NCBI GenBank assembly: GCA_029204225.1
Contig: CM055103.1
Coordinates: 44,583,095 to 44,647,094 of the forward strand
DNA: 64,000 nt
DNA from: Diphasiastrum complanatum
Lineage: Eukaryota > Streptophyta > Lycopodiopsida > Lycopodiales > Lycopodiaceae
Direction of reading: 5' to 3'
Below the pieces are notes generated by a model. It saw only the letters and a list, made by a program, of their open reading frames with translations. It was not told the DNA's origin and ran no database searches. Positions 34,530 through 45,337 of the stretch are shown in pieces. Made by a program: the position numbers and the translations under genes. How positions within the stretch are numbered: the first letter of the stretch is position 1; each line of letters starts with the position of its first letter.

Positions 34530-35112
34530 ATGTCTCCACCGGAGCCCCTTTGTGACATCTCAACCGGAGCCCCTTGTGAAATCTCAACCGGAGCCCCTCT
34601 GTAAAATCTCAGTCGAAGCCCCTTGTGAAATCTCAGCCGGAGCCCCTATGTGAAATCTCAACCGGAGCCCCTTTGTGAAATCTCAACCGGAGCCCCTCTG
34701 TGACATCTCAACCGGAGCCCCTCTGTGACATCTCAACTGGAGCCCCTCTGTGAAATCTCAACCGGAGCCCCTCTGTAAAATCTCAACCGGAGCCCCTCTG
34801 TGAAATCTCAACCGGAGCTATCTTTCAAATCTCAACCGGAGGCTGTAGCTGAAGTCTCGACCGAGAGGTTTCGATCAAATCTCGACCGAAGGGTTTCGAT
34901 CAAATCTCGACCAAGGGTTTCAATCAAATCTCGACCGAAGGAAGCGATCAAATCTCGACCGAAGGGTTTCGATCAAATCTCGACCGAAGGAAATGATCAA
35001 ATCTTGACCGAAGGGTTTATATCAAATCTTGACCGAAGGAAGCGATCACATCTCGACCGAAGGTTATGGGTCCGATCTCGATCGAAGGAGTTGCTCACCA
35101 TCTCAACTGGAC
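34530..35112 (+). repeat. 25-bp tandem array in an LTR-A leader, about 24 units
   Basis: The first dozen units follow ATCTCAACCGGAGCCCCTCT plus GTGAA. About ten later units follow ATCTCGACCGAAGG plus a TTTCGATCAA-like end. The core TCTC(A/G)ACCG is kept while the rest drifts. As 25 is not a multiple of three, the long open frame at 34800-35144 is a by-product of the repeat. The array lies downstream of the primer site, so it would be in the leader RNA of the element. Confidence 0.9.
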
Positions 35113-35699
35113 CAAAACACAAAAGCTTGCTTGAGGCCGTATAGTGCCTTATACGGATTGATGATCAGAGGGCTGACAAGGGTTAGACTAAGGTTCTCAT
35201 GGCAAGAGATAGTCTCGAGAAGGTCCAGAAGGCAATTTAGCACTTTTGAGAGCTGAGAACGTTCACTGGACTAGTTACAAATAATATTAACCTTCGTTAA
35301 CTTCACAAATACTTCAGAACAATATTTTATGACTATTTTGAGCACTGGGAATGTTCGCCTGACCACCTTTTCTCAATATTAATCTTTGCCAACTTCACTG
35401 AAGCTAGAAAACATCAAAAAGTAGCTACTGGCAAACTAGCAAAGGTTTACAGTAAAGTACTTTTTCAAATATTGAAGTTGGCGAGGGTTCTGATGGCAAA
35501 TTTCTATTTTTGGTATCTAAGAATCTTCGCTAGAGACTGTACATTGCTATTGTAAGATTCTGGACATTTTTACAAAGGTTTTTTCATTTTTCTGGCTGTT
35601 TTTTTTGGCAAATTTGACAAACTGGCTGGGAAATAACCTTTGCCTGACTAACTGTAGGTACTGATGATGTGGCATAACGTATTTCTAGGTGGTCAAAGG
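35113..35699 (+). other. Leader-like sequence, no gene seen
   Basis: It continues the leader after the 25-bp array and is rich in CTTCGC and TTCGTTAAC-like words. No protein motif is present. Confidence 0.35.
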
Positions 35700-36486
35700 T
35701 TGGTTTGATCACAAAGCTGAAACAAGAACTAATCTACAGCATTTTGGAAGTCCAAGAATCAAGAAACCAACTAGTCTTTTGATTCTTGGACATCCCAAGA
35801 ACATCAAGAACTAGAATGTTGGAGGATATGCAAGATTTATGCCACATTTCTAGCCTGTTTAGTTTACTTGAATGTTGATTCCTACATTAATTCACAACAA
35901 GACATGAAAACTAATCCACAACTAGGAAAACAAGAAAACTAATCCACTCTAAAGTCCACAACCACACACAATATTAATTGAAGGGCATGAACATAGGGGC
36001 ATCACTCAAGAAAGCCATCATGATCAAGGAGCTTAGTGTAGCATCAAACTCATAGAAAATCTTCTTATTAGGCATGGAGAAGATACAATGCAAAAGGCTC
36101 CTCTTCACAAAGAGAGAATCTCTTAAATAAGCAAGAGAGCTCCTTAGGTGGCATCCTAGTGAAATTTCCACATTTCACAAATTACAAGTGGAATAATGCT
36201 TTCCACTAGAGGTCATCATCAATAGGTGGCTCACTCTACTTTCTTTAAGAGGGGTCTACTTGCATTTATTACATTTTCATAGAAATACTAGTTCCTACAT
36301 GGTCATTCCATCTTTCGGGATTCACCATGAGGTTTACACAATTCTTGCTTGTCATTATTACTAGTATTCCTCGGCTCTCAATCTTCATTAGTCTCGTCTT
36401 CTCAGAGACCTCCTCGCTCTAAGGTGAGAGGTGCTCTTGAGTTGCTCTGTCCGAGTATCTTGGGGATTCGTCAGAATCAGCCAACA
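35700..36486 (-). repeat. LTR-A copy, minus orientation
   Basis: It ends with CAGAATCAGCCAACA at 36486, the complement of the LTR-A start. Inside are CTAATCTACAGCAT.TT.GAAGTCC, GATTCTTGGACATCCCAAGAAC and the ACTAGTTCCTACATGGTCATTCC block shared with the copy at 28.2-29.2 kb. The left end is not sharply defined. Confidence 0.75.
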
Positions 36487-36960
36487 TCATCCCACCCCTA
36501 ATGTGTTGCAGGACTCATTACAACTCATATTGGATGATGTCGCTCCGCTTCCACTATCAGTTGTATCTGCCATTGACGGTTTCATCTCTGGTTTCTTGGC
36601 AGGTACTAACTTCTGGGAGGAATGTATCCTCTATTTTGCTTATGGGCGTTCCACAATTCTTTTCTCAGTTGAAGTTCCAGTCTTGTCGATGCTCTTTCCT
36701 GATAGGTAGCACATATCTTGGTTATCAGTCTTCAAGAGAATGGACTCATCCACACATCGGTGGTAGAAACAGATGGTTTGGTGATGGCAAAGAAACATGA
36801 TGAAGGCCTGGTGGAAGGGTGAAGAAACTGATAGTTCTATAGTTGCAGCCTTGGACCCTTGCAATGTCGAGCTTTGACCACCACTTGTTGGGTGAGGAGC
36901 TCACTTTATTTTACAGGTTCACGATTTTCTTCATCTTTCTTTTTTTCTGCAGCTCTTTCT
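36487..36960 (+). repeat. Unidentified segment duplicated at 62.8 kb
   Basis: Starting at TCATCCCACCCCTAATGTG, this segment is repeated at 62812-63520 in the same position after a minus-strand LTR-A. It contains intron-like signals (GTATCTGCCATTGA ... GGTTTCTTGGCAG). The 62.8-kb copy has about 230 additional bases before GTATCTGCC. Short frames are open, but I recognise no protein. It may be a captured gene fragment or part of a larger transposon. Confidence 0.6.
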
Positions 36961-37439
36961 TTCGATCCGTTACTTTTGGATCTCTGGGCTTCATAGGAGG
37001 GGATCCAACTATCATTGCTCTAGAGAGTCTCTTTTGATCAAGTACTTGCTTGTGTAATGTGGGTTCTTGTTTTTGGTGGTCATGACTAGAGTATCCACAC
37101 ATAATGGCTAACGACATTTTGAGGTATGATTCGACTTTCATTGCTATTTGTGGATTTGTTGTAACATTCTACTTTACTTAATTTCTCGTTTATATTCATC
37201 TAAATTTTATGAAGGGTTTTGCTCTTACCTTCAAGCGAACGATGGTAGGGCTCGGTCAGTTAAATCATTTATGGTAGTGAATCATTTTGTACGACCTCAA
37301 GTAGAGAGATGGTTTTAAACTATAGCAATGGTATGACAAAATGCAGTTCGTATGCCTTGTTTAGAGAACGAATTACTTCTCGCTGCTTTTCGACCTACTA
37401 ATCACTAGCCGAATCCAAGAGAAGTTTTGAAACCACCAA
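36961..37439 (+). other. No feature recognised
   Basis: AT-rich sequence between the duplicated segment and the gag remnant. It possibly holds the decayed start of that gag. Confidence 0.35.
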
Positions 37440-38388
37440 AATGTCAATCAAACTCTAGAAGAACGTGATGATTGGAAATTAGTAAAAGCTATCTTGATCA
37501 TGCACTTCAGCCAAGGAAATTTGTGGAAGATTTGTTCCTATTACTCAGATCAAGATGGTCCAAGATTACATTGAAAGCATCAAACATCTCTGATCAGAAT
37601 GTAATCCAGAGATGGTTCCTGATTATGCCATGATCATGTGGTTTTTAATTGTCAAAAAGCATCACGCGTGAATTCAAGTGAAAGAAGCAGTATACTACTT
37701 TGCAACAAGCTATGGATGATGTAGTGCGATGAGTATCCAATGATGAACCACATATTTTTTTACCACAACTTTTACCAACATCAATGCTACTGCGGAATTG
37801 ATGATGGATGAGTTCGAAAAGCTTGGTCAAAAACAACAAATGCAAGCTCAATTCGTTACTAAATTGAAAGCATTAGAAGAACAACATGCTAAGGTTAGCA
37901 AGGTTACCGATAGAGTGATGCAACAATAATATCCTAATAGGGAGAATGCTTGGTGTGCAACGATACAATGAGTGAATGTCCAATGATAAAGCAAAGAATA
38001 GCCGACATGGATTTCATGAAGGACCCAAATGGAATGGATGCGATGGTAAAGTGCATTCACATGGATATTCAAAGCCATTGACCTCAAGCTAATATAATGG
38101 AGCCAGAAGCATCCAAGTCAAGACCATTCAATGATACCGCCTAATCAATATCCATATTCTAGTGTAAATGAGCAATATGCTATTTATGGTGCTGCACAAC
38201 AACAACAATTGGGACAATGGGCAAGGGCTCCACTAGGTTGCTTTGGTTGTGGAGAAAATCATCACATACCTAAATGTTTGAATAAAGACAAATTTGAACC
38301 ATTTTGTCATGAATGCGGATATGGACATTGTTATAAAGATTATTCGGCCAGATTGAAAGTAGCAACACCAACTGTACAGTCAATATAA
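37440..38388 (+). pseudogene. Gypsy gag remnant with zinc knuckles
   Basis: Broken frames show LEERDDWKLVKAILIMHF, YIESIKHL and YAMIMWFL, matching the capsid pattern of the fragment at 18.4-19.0 kb. A Gln-rich linker (KLGQKQQMQAQFVTKLKALE) and two Cys-His clusters follow: CFGCGENHHIPKC (38239-38277) and CHECGYGHC. The clusters fit a nucleocapsid domain that binds genomic RNA, although the second is not a canonical knuckle. Stops occur every 30-60 codons in the first part. The last 85 codons, 38131-38388, are open. Confidence 0.75.
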
Positions 38389-39000
38389 TTTTGATCAAAC
38401 CAAGACAAACTGTTAAGCCACTCAAAGGAATGCAAATGAACCAGTTGCACCAGTGATGGTAGTTACATGAGCTTAAAAACAAAAGGAAGTTCTTGATTAA
38501 CCACCTGCAGAACAATTAGCAGCAAAATAGTTCAAATGAAGAAATCAGAAAATGCGCAATGGAACAACAACTACAGTGGGACAAAATGTACTCTGATTAA
38601 TATCAACAAATGAGTACAATCGCTTGAAGTTATTACTTCAGCTGGTTGAGCGTGATAATGATGGCAACAGAGTGATAACTCTGATCATTGTGTGTGATAA
38701 CAAATGCAACGGAACAATCTGAATGAACTGATAGAAACAATTCTCAAAAGTTTTAGATATCAGAATCTCTGAAATTTATCAGCAGAGGTTTTTTGATGAA
38801 GATTCTAGGATTGATATGCTACTCAAAAATATCTATAACTAACATTTTCTACAGTTATTACAACTGCCTCAAATTGTACAATTTAGGTGGACTTCCAACG
38901 TGAAGTCGTTAGGTGGATTTCTGATCGACAATGTTCGAAAATTACATAGGTTCAGATTTTATACAAAGGATTAAAAAATATGTACTGGTTTGAAAAATAT
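38389..39000 (+). other. Gypsy-related sequence, inverted copy at 56.6 kb
   Basis: The stretch about 38.52-38.89 kb (GTACTCTGATTAATATCAACA, TTGAAGTTATTACTTCAGCTGGTTGAGC, GATGAAGATTCTAGGATTGATAT, CAGTTATTACAACTGCCTCA) occurs in reverse complement at 56.56-56.83 kb. It is probably part of the same element as the gag before it. Confidence 0.6.
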
Positions 39001-40107
39001 TGTTAGCAGATTCCAGAGAATCCCCAGATGTCGAGCCAAGCCGAAGACACAGAATACCTCTCACCCATGACCGAGGAGGTCTCAGAAGGAGGAGAGCAAA
39101 AGAAGCTGAGAGCCGAGCATGAGAGCCGAGAAACTACTAGCTAGGATGACAGTGAAATATCTATGTGAGCCTACATGGTGTATCCCAGAGAAGGAACGAC
39201 CATGTAGGAGCTAGTCATATTTCCTAGGCTTTGTAAATAAATGTAGACTCCCCTCCTTAAATTAGTTAGAGTGAGCCACCTTTTGATGGTGACCTTTAGT
39301 GGAAGGGCAAATTCCACAAGTAATTTCTAATTTGGTGGAATTGCCACTTGGGCTCCACATGGCCAGCCTTCTTGCTTATTTAAGGGCTCCCCTCTCTTGT
39401 GAGGGAGCTTTTGAATGTATTGTCAAGTTCTCTTGAGCAAATAAAGAGAATTCTCCACGAGTTCTTGATGATTGCTAAGCTCCTAGTTCATGGCAATGTT
39501 CTTGAGTGAAATTTCTATGAGCATGCTTGAATTCCTTGCATTGTGGATTAACTAGTTTCTTGTTTTCTAGTTTCTTGCTTAGTTGCGGATTAGAATTCAC
39601 TTCTTGTTTATGAAATAAGGTAGAAATCAGCATTCAAGTAAACTAAATAGGCTGGAATAGTGGTGTAGATCTTGCATACTCTCTTACTTTCCAGTTCTTG
39701 ATTGTTCTTGGGCATTCTAAGCATCAAGAAATGAGTGTTTCTTGATTCTTGGACTGTCAAATGCTGTTAGGAATCTAATTTCTTGTTTTCTAGTTTCTTG
39801 TTTCTTGTTCAATAGTTAATCTTGTTCTTGATTGATTTCTGATTCAGTAGATAGTGGTAGGTCTGCTCCCTGTTCCAAAACGTTGATCCTCTCGAGCTAA
39901 AGATGGTTACATGGTCAGTTTCTGCATGTAGCTGAGTATCGGAACCGTGTCTCCCACTGATAGGTTGGGAAATACATGTTGAAATCTGAGTAACGCTTCT
40001 ACTTTGTAACTATTCTAATAAGAAGAAGAACCATAAAGAACCGTAACTAAAGAAGAGGTAAAGAAATCACCAGAACCGTGTTCACTGATTCAAAGAATCT
40101 GTGAACA
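39001..40107 (+). repeat. LTR-A' (1107 bp), 5' LTR of the large Gypsy element
   Basis: It starts TGTTAGCAGATTCC and ends GAATCTGTGAACA, forming a terminal inverted repeat. It shares GACCGAGGAGGTCT, GAGAGCCGAGAAA and GACCATGTAGGAGCTAG with LTR-A but is clearly diverged, so it is a subfamily. A primer-site-like TTTGGTGCCATTCC follows directly (40108-40121). Short words such as TTTCTTGTT and TTCTTGATT recur in its second half. Confidence 0.75.
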
Positions 40108-40365
40108 TTTGGTGCCATTCCACAGCTACACAAATGTTAAACCAAGCCATATCTCTTTCATCCGTGTTGCGAAACAATCGCCCTGAGATCTCCTACACAT
40201 TCACTACAGAGCCCCCCACTTCGGTCCTGACCAACGTGCCGCTCATTTCTCAACCAGGATCTCACGATCCTTACCAAGCCGAGCTCCACGACTCAAGTCT
40301 GGACCGGGCCGCTACCTACTACCTTTCGACCGAGCCACTACTTCAATATCTTGACATGTCCTAAG

Positions 40366-41090
40366 TTTCACCTCAACCGAAGTTCTTCTTTCAAATCTCG
40401 ACCGGAGCCATATGTCCAGATTTTGACCGAAGACCTTTTTGCCATCTCGACCGAAGGAAATCTTCAAATCTCAACCGGACCCTTCAGTCCTGATCTCAAC
40501 CGAAGTATTCCTTCACATCTTGACCGAAGTCTTCAGTTAGATCTCGACTGGACCCTTCAGTCCTGATCTCAACCGAAGCACTTCTTTCAAATCTCAACCG
40601 AAGTGTTTCTTTCAAATCTCAATCGGAACACTTGCTCGCATCTCAACCGAAGTGTTCAATTAGATCTCAAACTGCGCGTTTATGTCAGATCTCAACCGGT
40701 GCACTTCTCTCGAATCTCAACCGCAGTCTTCAGTTAGATCTCAGCCGGACCCTTCAATCCTGATCTCAACCGAAGCACTTCTTTCAAATCTCAACCAAAG
40801 TGCTTCTTTCAAATCTCAACCGGAGCACTTGCTCGCATCTCAACCGAAGTGTTCAGTTAGATCTCAACCGGCACGTTTCCGTCAGATCTCAACCGGTGCA
40901 CTTCTCTCGAATCTCAACCAGAGGCCATAGTCAGATCTCAACTGACGCCTTCTATTGACATCTCAACCGACGACCTTGCGTCAAAAGCCCTCGCGTCAGA
41001 TCTCGACCAACGACCTCACGTCAGATCTCGACCAACACCCTCGCGTCAGTACTCGACCAACGGATACTCTCAGATCTCAACCGATCCTTA
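40366..41090 (+). repeat. 25-bp-period tandem array in leader, about 27 units
   Basis: The units have the core TCTCAACCGAAG or TCTCAACCGGA followed by CACTTCTTTCAA- or CCTTCAGTCCTG-like ends. Later units are TCTCGACCAACG. The core is the one seen at 34.5-35.1 kb. It lies between LTR and gag, in the leader. The frames at 40351-40566 and 40682-40930 are repeat by-products. Confidence 0.9.
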
Positions 41091-41246
41091 GACCATCCAG
41101 TCCATATTCAACTGCATTATAGTCATTGCGACCACTCGTAACGACCACATTGATTTGTAGTGACCATTCTGCACCGTGGAAACCGCATCCAACCGTAGAG
41201 AATAAATTCACCAATTTACACAATCCTACGATACTCTACAAGTTGT

Positions 41247-42196
41247 TATGGATCGCCCTTATGATCCAAATTCTACGGAGGACTATTCACCAGAGATGGT
41301 CTCCCCATCCACCGAACAAGCTCAATTTAAGAAAAATTCCCGGATGAAATCCAAGAGTTATCCACCAACCCATTCGACAGATGGGAACCCATGCGTCATG
41401 TGACCTCTATGGTGAGACATCATCGGAAGCCATGGTACAGCTCTTTTTGATGACCATGATTGATCGAACACGAGAGTGGTTCTTTAACCTTGATCGTGAA
41501 GATAAATGTGACTGGTCACTCTTGAAGGAGGCCTTTATCAAACACTTCAATCCATTTCGCTTGATAGAAAGTCCTTTTGTCAAGCTAAGTAACATCAAAA
41601 TGACAAAAGACGAGAAAGTACGTGACTATATTGAACGATTTAAAAGATTAAAAAGTCAGGTACAAGAACAACCCACTGAGTCTATGCTCATAATTTGGTT
41701 CCTCATTGGACTCCCACGATGGATAAGACGTGAACTTCGTTCCAATGATGAATATACATCATTGAAACAAGCCATGTCTGACGCCATTCGAGAGGAAGAT
41801 GAGGGCTCTGATGTCGATGAACCACGTGAACGGAGATCACATAGTGTTGTCCAAGAAGCTTGACCAAATGACGAAACTCGAGAACAGTTGTGGAAAACAC
41901 AGATGGAGATGCTTAACCAGCAACACCAACAACAGATGGAGAAACTCATGAAAGAGTTTCAAAACATTCTTAAGTCTATCCAGAGTTCGATGCCGAGTCA
42001 GTTACCCACTGGCCAAATCCACCATAGACGAGAGAACACGTGGTGCCCTCATTGTCGAGGTGCACACACTGGCAATGAGAGCACTTCATACCAACCGGTC
42101 CCATATACTTCCTTGATCAAATGTGACATCTGCGACTTTATGGGGCATACCTCTCTTTATTGCTATTATAACCCGAGGAACCAGCCTCACAACTAG
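41247..42196 (+). pseudogene. Gypsy B2 gag (capsid, nucleocapsid), two breaks
   Basis: Gag packages the element RNA into particles. The frame starts with ATG at 41247, shifts near 41380, then reads MVQLFLMTMIDRTREWFFNL, WSLLKEAFIKHFNPFRL, KVRDYIERFKRLKSQVQE and LIIWFLIGLPRWIRRELR, the Retrotrans_gag core. One TGA (about 41861) follows, then a Gln-rich coiled stretch (QMEMLNQQHQQQMEKLMKEF) and a perfect CX2CX4HX4C knuckle, CDICDFMGHTSLYC (about 42122-42163). A second Cys pair (CPHC) lies before it. It is the best preserved of the three gag copies here. Confidence 0.85.
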
Positions 42197-42483
42197 CCAG
42201 GAGGACATACTCTGTTGAATTCACACATGTGGGACACCCTACACATGTATTTTTGATCTCCTAAGCCCAACAATACCATAAAGATCAGACTAGCATTGAT
42301 TGACAATAGGAAAGCTGATCATACAAGAAATATTATTGTGTTACAAGCAAGATCTGTCAACAAAACATGAAACTAAGCACAATAAATGCCTCAACTCGGC
42401 TAGAGAGAGAAAATGAAAGTACAAAACTCGAGTAGAGAGAGAGGGCACAAAGAGCTTAGTCTCCAAATTTGCATTACATATAC

Positions 42484-42640
42484 CGGAGGGATTCGATCAA
42501 ATCTCAACCGAAACAATCAGATAAAATCTTGATCGGAGCAAGCAGATCAAATCTTGACTGAAGCAATTAACACCCAATCTCGACCGGACCATAACTTTTG
42601 ATCAACACCTCTGATTGCCATTTTGACCGAACCACCATCT
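42484..42640 (+). repeat. Third, short 25-bp-period array between gag and protease
   Basis: About six degenerate units with TCTCAACCGAAAC, TCTTGATCGGAGC, TCTTGACTGAAGC and TCTCGACCGGACC. This position, downstream of gag, is odd for a repeat otherwise found in the leader. Confidence 0.65.
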
Positions 42641-42673
42641 TCCCAACACCTTCAAGACTGAAAAAAAAAAGAC

Positions 42674-44559
42674 ATGAATACCAATTTTTTTTCAAAAGAC
42701 AACAAGAATTGTCCATTTAAACCTAGAACCAGTGCACCTCTTAACCTCATTGCCATACAGCAACTAGCAGTTCCAGTAGGGATGCCATCGGAAGGACGAC
42801 AATTCCACGCTCCCGTGTTAATTGTTACACGAGCACAGAAGAGGAAGGAAGTGGCTCCCTCACCACCACCATCGGTCACCGACAACCATCCCTCAACTTC
42901 AGTGCCATATCTGAATGTGAGGTAGAAAGAAGACAGTACCAGAAAATAAGACACTGGGTACAGAAAGCACAAGCGGAGGAAAAAGAGCAAGAAAGAATAA
43001 TCTTGCGGAACCTCCAGTTGGCGTCGAATGGGAACTGCAAACGGGCTCACCACTGCACACTGATCAGAATGATTGATTGCACGAACATAAATCACCTTTT
43101 CACATGGTGGAGTCCGAGGAACCAGGCACTGAAAGGCTTGCACTTTTACTGTCAAGCCATGCTAGTTTACCACTGGGAGAACTACTGCGGATTGCACCAC
43201 AAGCGAAAAGCCTTCTAGCTAAATGGGCCAAAGCGGATGAGGATCCAGTAGCGCCTGAGCCCATATATTGTACGGACTATGAAGAAACAAGTAACGTAAC
43301 ACAACATCACTTTACCAATCAAACACAAGAGATACGAGGACGAGGCGGTAGTGGTAGATGGAGGATCGGGTGTCAATTTGATCTCCACTACTTTGTACAA
43401 AAAATGGGATTTACAAGGATTGAAGCCAGCAAGATTCGCCATCAAGCTAGCAGATCAATCATGTGTGAAACCAAAGTGTATAGTTGCCGATATCCATGTA
43501 AAGATAGCGGGCATGCAGTTTGTGATTACTTTTGTAGTCATGGATATATATGAATCTCCATCTGCATATCGTGTTTTACTGGGAAGATCATGGTTGCGGA
43601 CTGCGCAAGTAGTACACAACTGGGGTATGGGAAAACTCACCTTCGACAACAAAGAGCAAGCTGTAAAGGTTGATCCAACCACATGGGCGGTGAAACCTAT
43701 TGCACCCAAGGCTGATGACGGATCATCCACGACAGATCACATGATTGATCGCCCAAGGGCAGCCAAGGGGGGTCACTATCATTCAGAGACAGATGTTGTG
43801 ATATGGACAAATGCATTAGCAACTATCGACTGCCAGGCATGTCAATATGAATCAGACCTAGAACCTAGTACATCTTCACCCAAGTGTTACACTATGGACA
43901 CACCCATCACATTTGGGATGAATATAATAAACGTAGCATGGCTGTCAGCGGAACCTATTGAGAACCCAGTGGATGATGATTTGGTCCCTTGGCAACATGC
44001 TCTAACTTACAATAAAGAGATTGAGATGATTGATGAATAGGTTCTACACCACATGGACCCAGATCATTACGGAAGCAGAAAAGTACCAGCTCAACCATCG
44101 CAAAAGTCTGCTATGGTGAAGGTCTCAAGGATCGATCCACCCAAGGCACCTACGAATAAGAAGAATCAATTTAAGCAGCACTACAACCAGGTGATCCGTT
44201 GGAGTGATCTACCCAATGATGCGATAGCTACAGTGGATGTGGATATTCACAACCATGAGGCGAATGTCACGGCAGTCCCGATGAAGGACAACAAGGACGA
44301 ATCCACCAAGATGACAAAAAAGAGCAAAAAGAAAGTATTGGAATCCTTGAAGTCAATCAAGTTGGACTCAGATACAGCATCATCTTCTACACAGGTGACA
44401 GAAAATAAAAAAATGACTAGTCGGGCTAAGATCGATATGCTGAAAGAGGAATCTCGACAAGCACCAGTTCACGAGATGCCTGAGACTTTCAAGAACTATA
44501 CCTTGGATGACGTGGTAATCATGATGCCGCAAGCCCAGAGAGAACTTGATCAAAGTTAG
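42674..44559 (+). pseudogene. Gypsy B2 pol start: pre-protease region, protease, linker
   Basis: The pre-protease part has APVLIVTRAQKRKEV (about 42.81 kb) and LALLLSSHASLPLGELLRIA (about 43.13 kb). Both have counterparts on the minus strand at 60.98-61.4 kb, which supports them as coding. The aspartic protease starts near 43.34 kb with VVDGGSGVNLIS (catalytic Asp) and continues ADIHVKIAGMQFVITFVVMD and AYRVLLGRSWLRTAQVVHNW, as in plant Gypsy retropepsins. A 229-codon frame is open over it (43351-44040). The linker (KVSRIDPPKAPTNKKNQ, NYTLDDVVIMMPQAQREL) follows to about 44.56 kb. Several frameshifts and stops are present. Confidence 0.82.
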
Positions 44560-45337
44560 GCACCAGTGGAACAAGGGACCTGCGCGAACACAGCCGATGA
44601 ACCTTGCCGAGCTAGGTGAAGAAGAAAAGATAGTGCATGTGGGAGAGCAGTTAACACCCACACAGTTCAAGGGACTACGATCGTTGTTGGTGGAATATAA
44701 AGACTGTTTTGCTTGGAGTTATAGTGATCTGAAGGGCATTCCACCAACAGTAGTCCAATAGACCATACCCTTGGTGGACGAAGCAGCTGCAACCTGAATT
44801 ATACTGAGCTGATCAAGCAGGAGTTGCAAAAGCTAATGGATACAGATTTCATCTATGAAATCGAGCACACGGAATGGATATCACCGATAGTTATAATACC
44901 TAAGAAGAATGACAAAATGCGAATTTGTGTGAATCTAAAGGCGCTAAATGCAGTGACCAGAAAGATCATTTTTCTGTACCATTTATGGAAAGTGTCCTTG
45001 ACAGAGTAGCCGGCGCCGAGGCCTACAGTTTTCTAGATGGCTTCAGCAACTACAATCAGGTGAAGATAGCCCCCTAGGACCAACACAAAACAGCATTCCC
45101 CATCGAATGAGGAACCTATGCCTATAAAGTGATGCCATTCAGACTTTGCAATGCCCAAGCACTTTCAAGCGAGTCATGCAGACGACATTCAAAGATTATT
45201 TGCAAAAATTTCTAGAAATTTTTCTAGACGATCTGTGCGTGCATGGACCAAACTCAGAACACTTATCCAACTTGGAGAAGGTGTTACAAAAATGCCGTGA
45301 ATACCAGATTTTCTTGAATCCAGAAAAATGTCAATTT
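44560..45337 (+). pseudogene. Gypsy B2 reverse transcriptase, first part
   Basis: It reads YKDCFAWSYSDLKGIPPTVV, then ISPIVIIPKKNDKMRICVNL (about 44.88 kb), a frame change, FLDGFSNYNQVKIAP, and the catalytic IFLDDLCVHGPN (about 45.22 kb). Copia-2 cuts the coding sequence in the KCQF codons at 45337, and the RT resumes at 50762 after the target duplication. Without the insertion the reading passes directly into the WVTHGLILGHI stretch. The FLDD box is intact. Confidence 0.9.

Noticed and set aside
34530-35112. CRISPR-like regular repeats
   Set aside because: The 25-bp units are contiguous with no unique spacers, the neighbourhood is a plant retrotransposon leader, and no cas-like gene exists.
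34800-35144. 114-codon open frame over the 25-bp array
   Set aside because: It arises from the repeat; the period is not divisible by three and the peptide changes frame from unit to unit.
40351-40930. Two open frames over the second 25-bp array
   Set aside because: Same reason: low-complexity translation of non-coding repeats.
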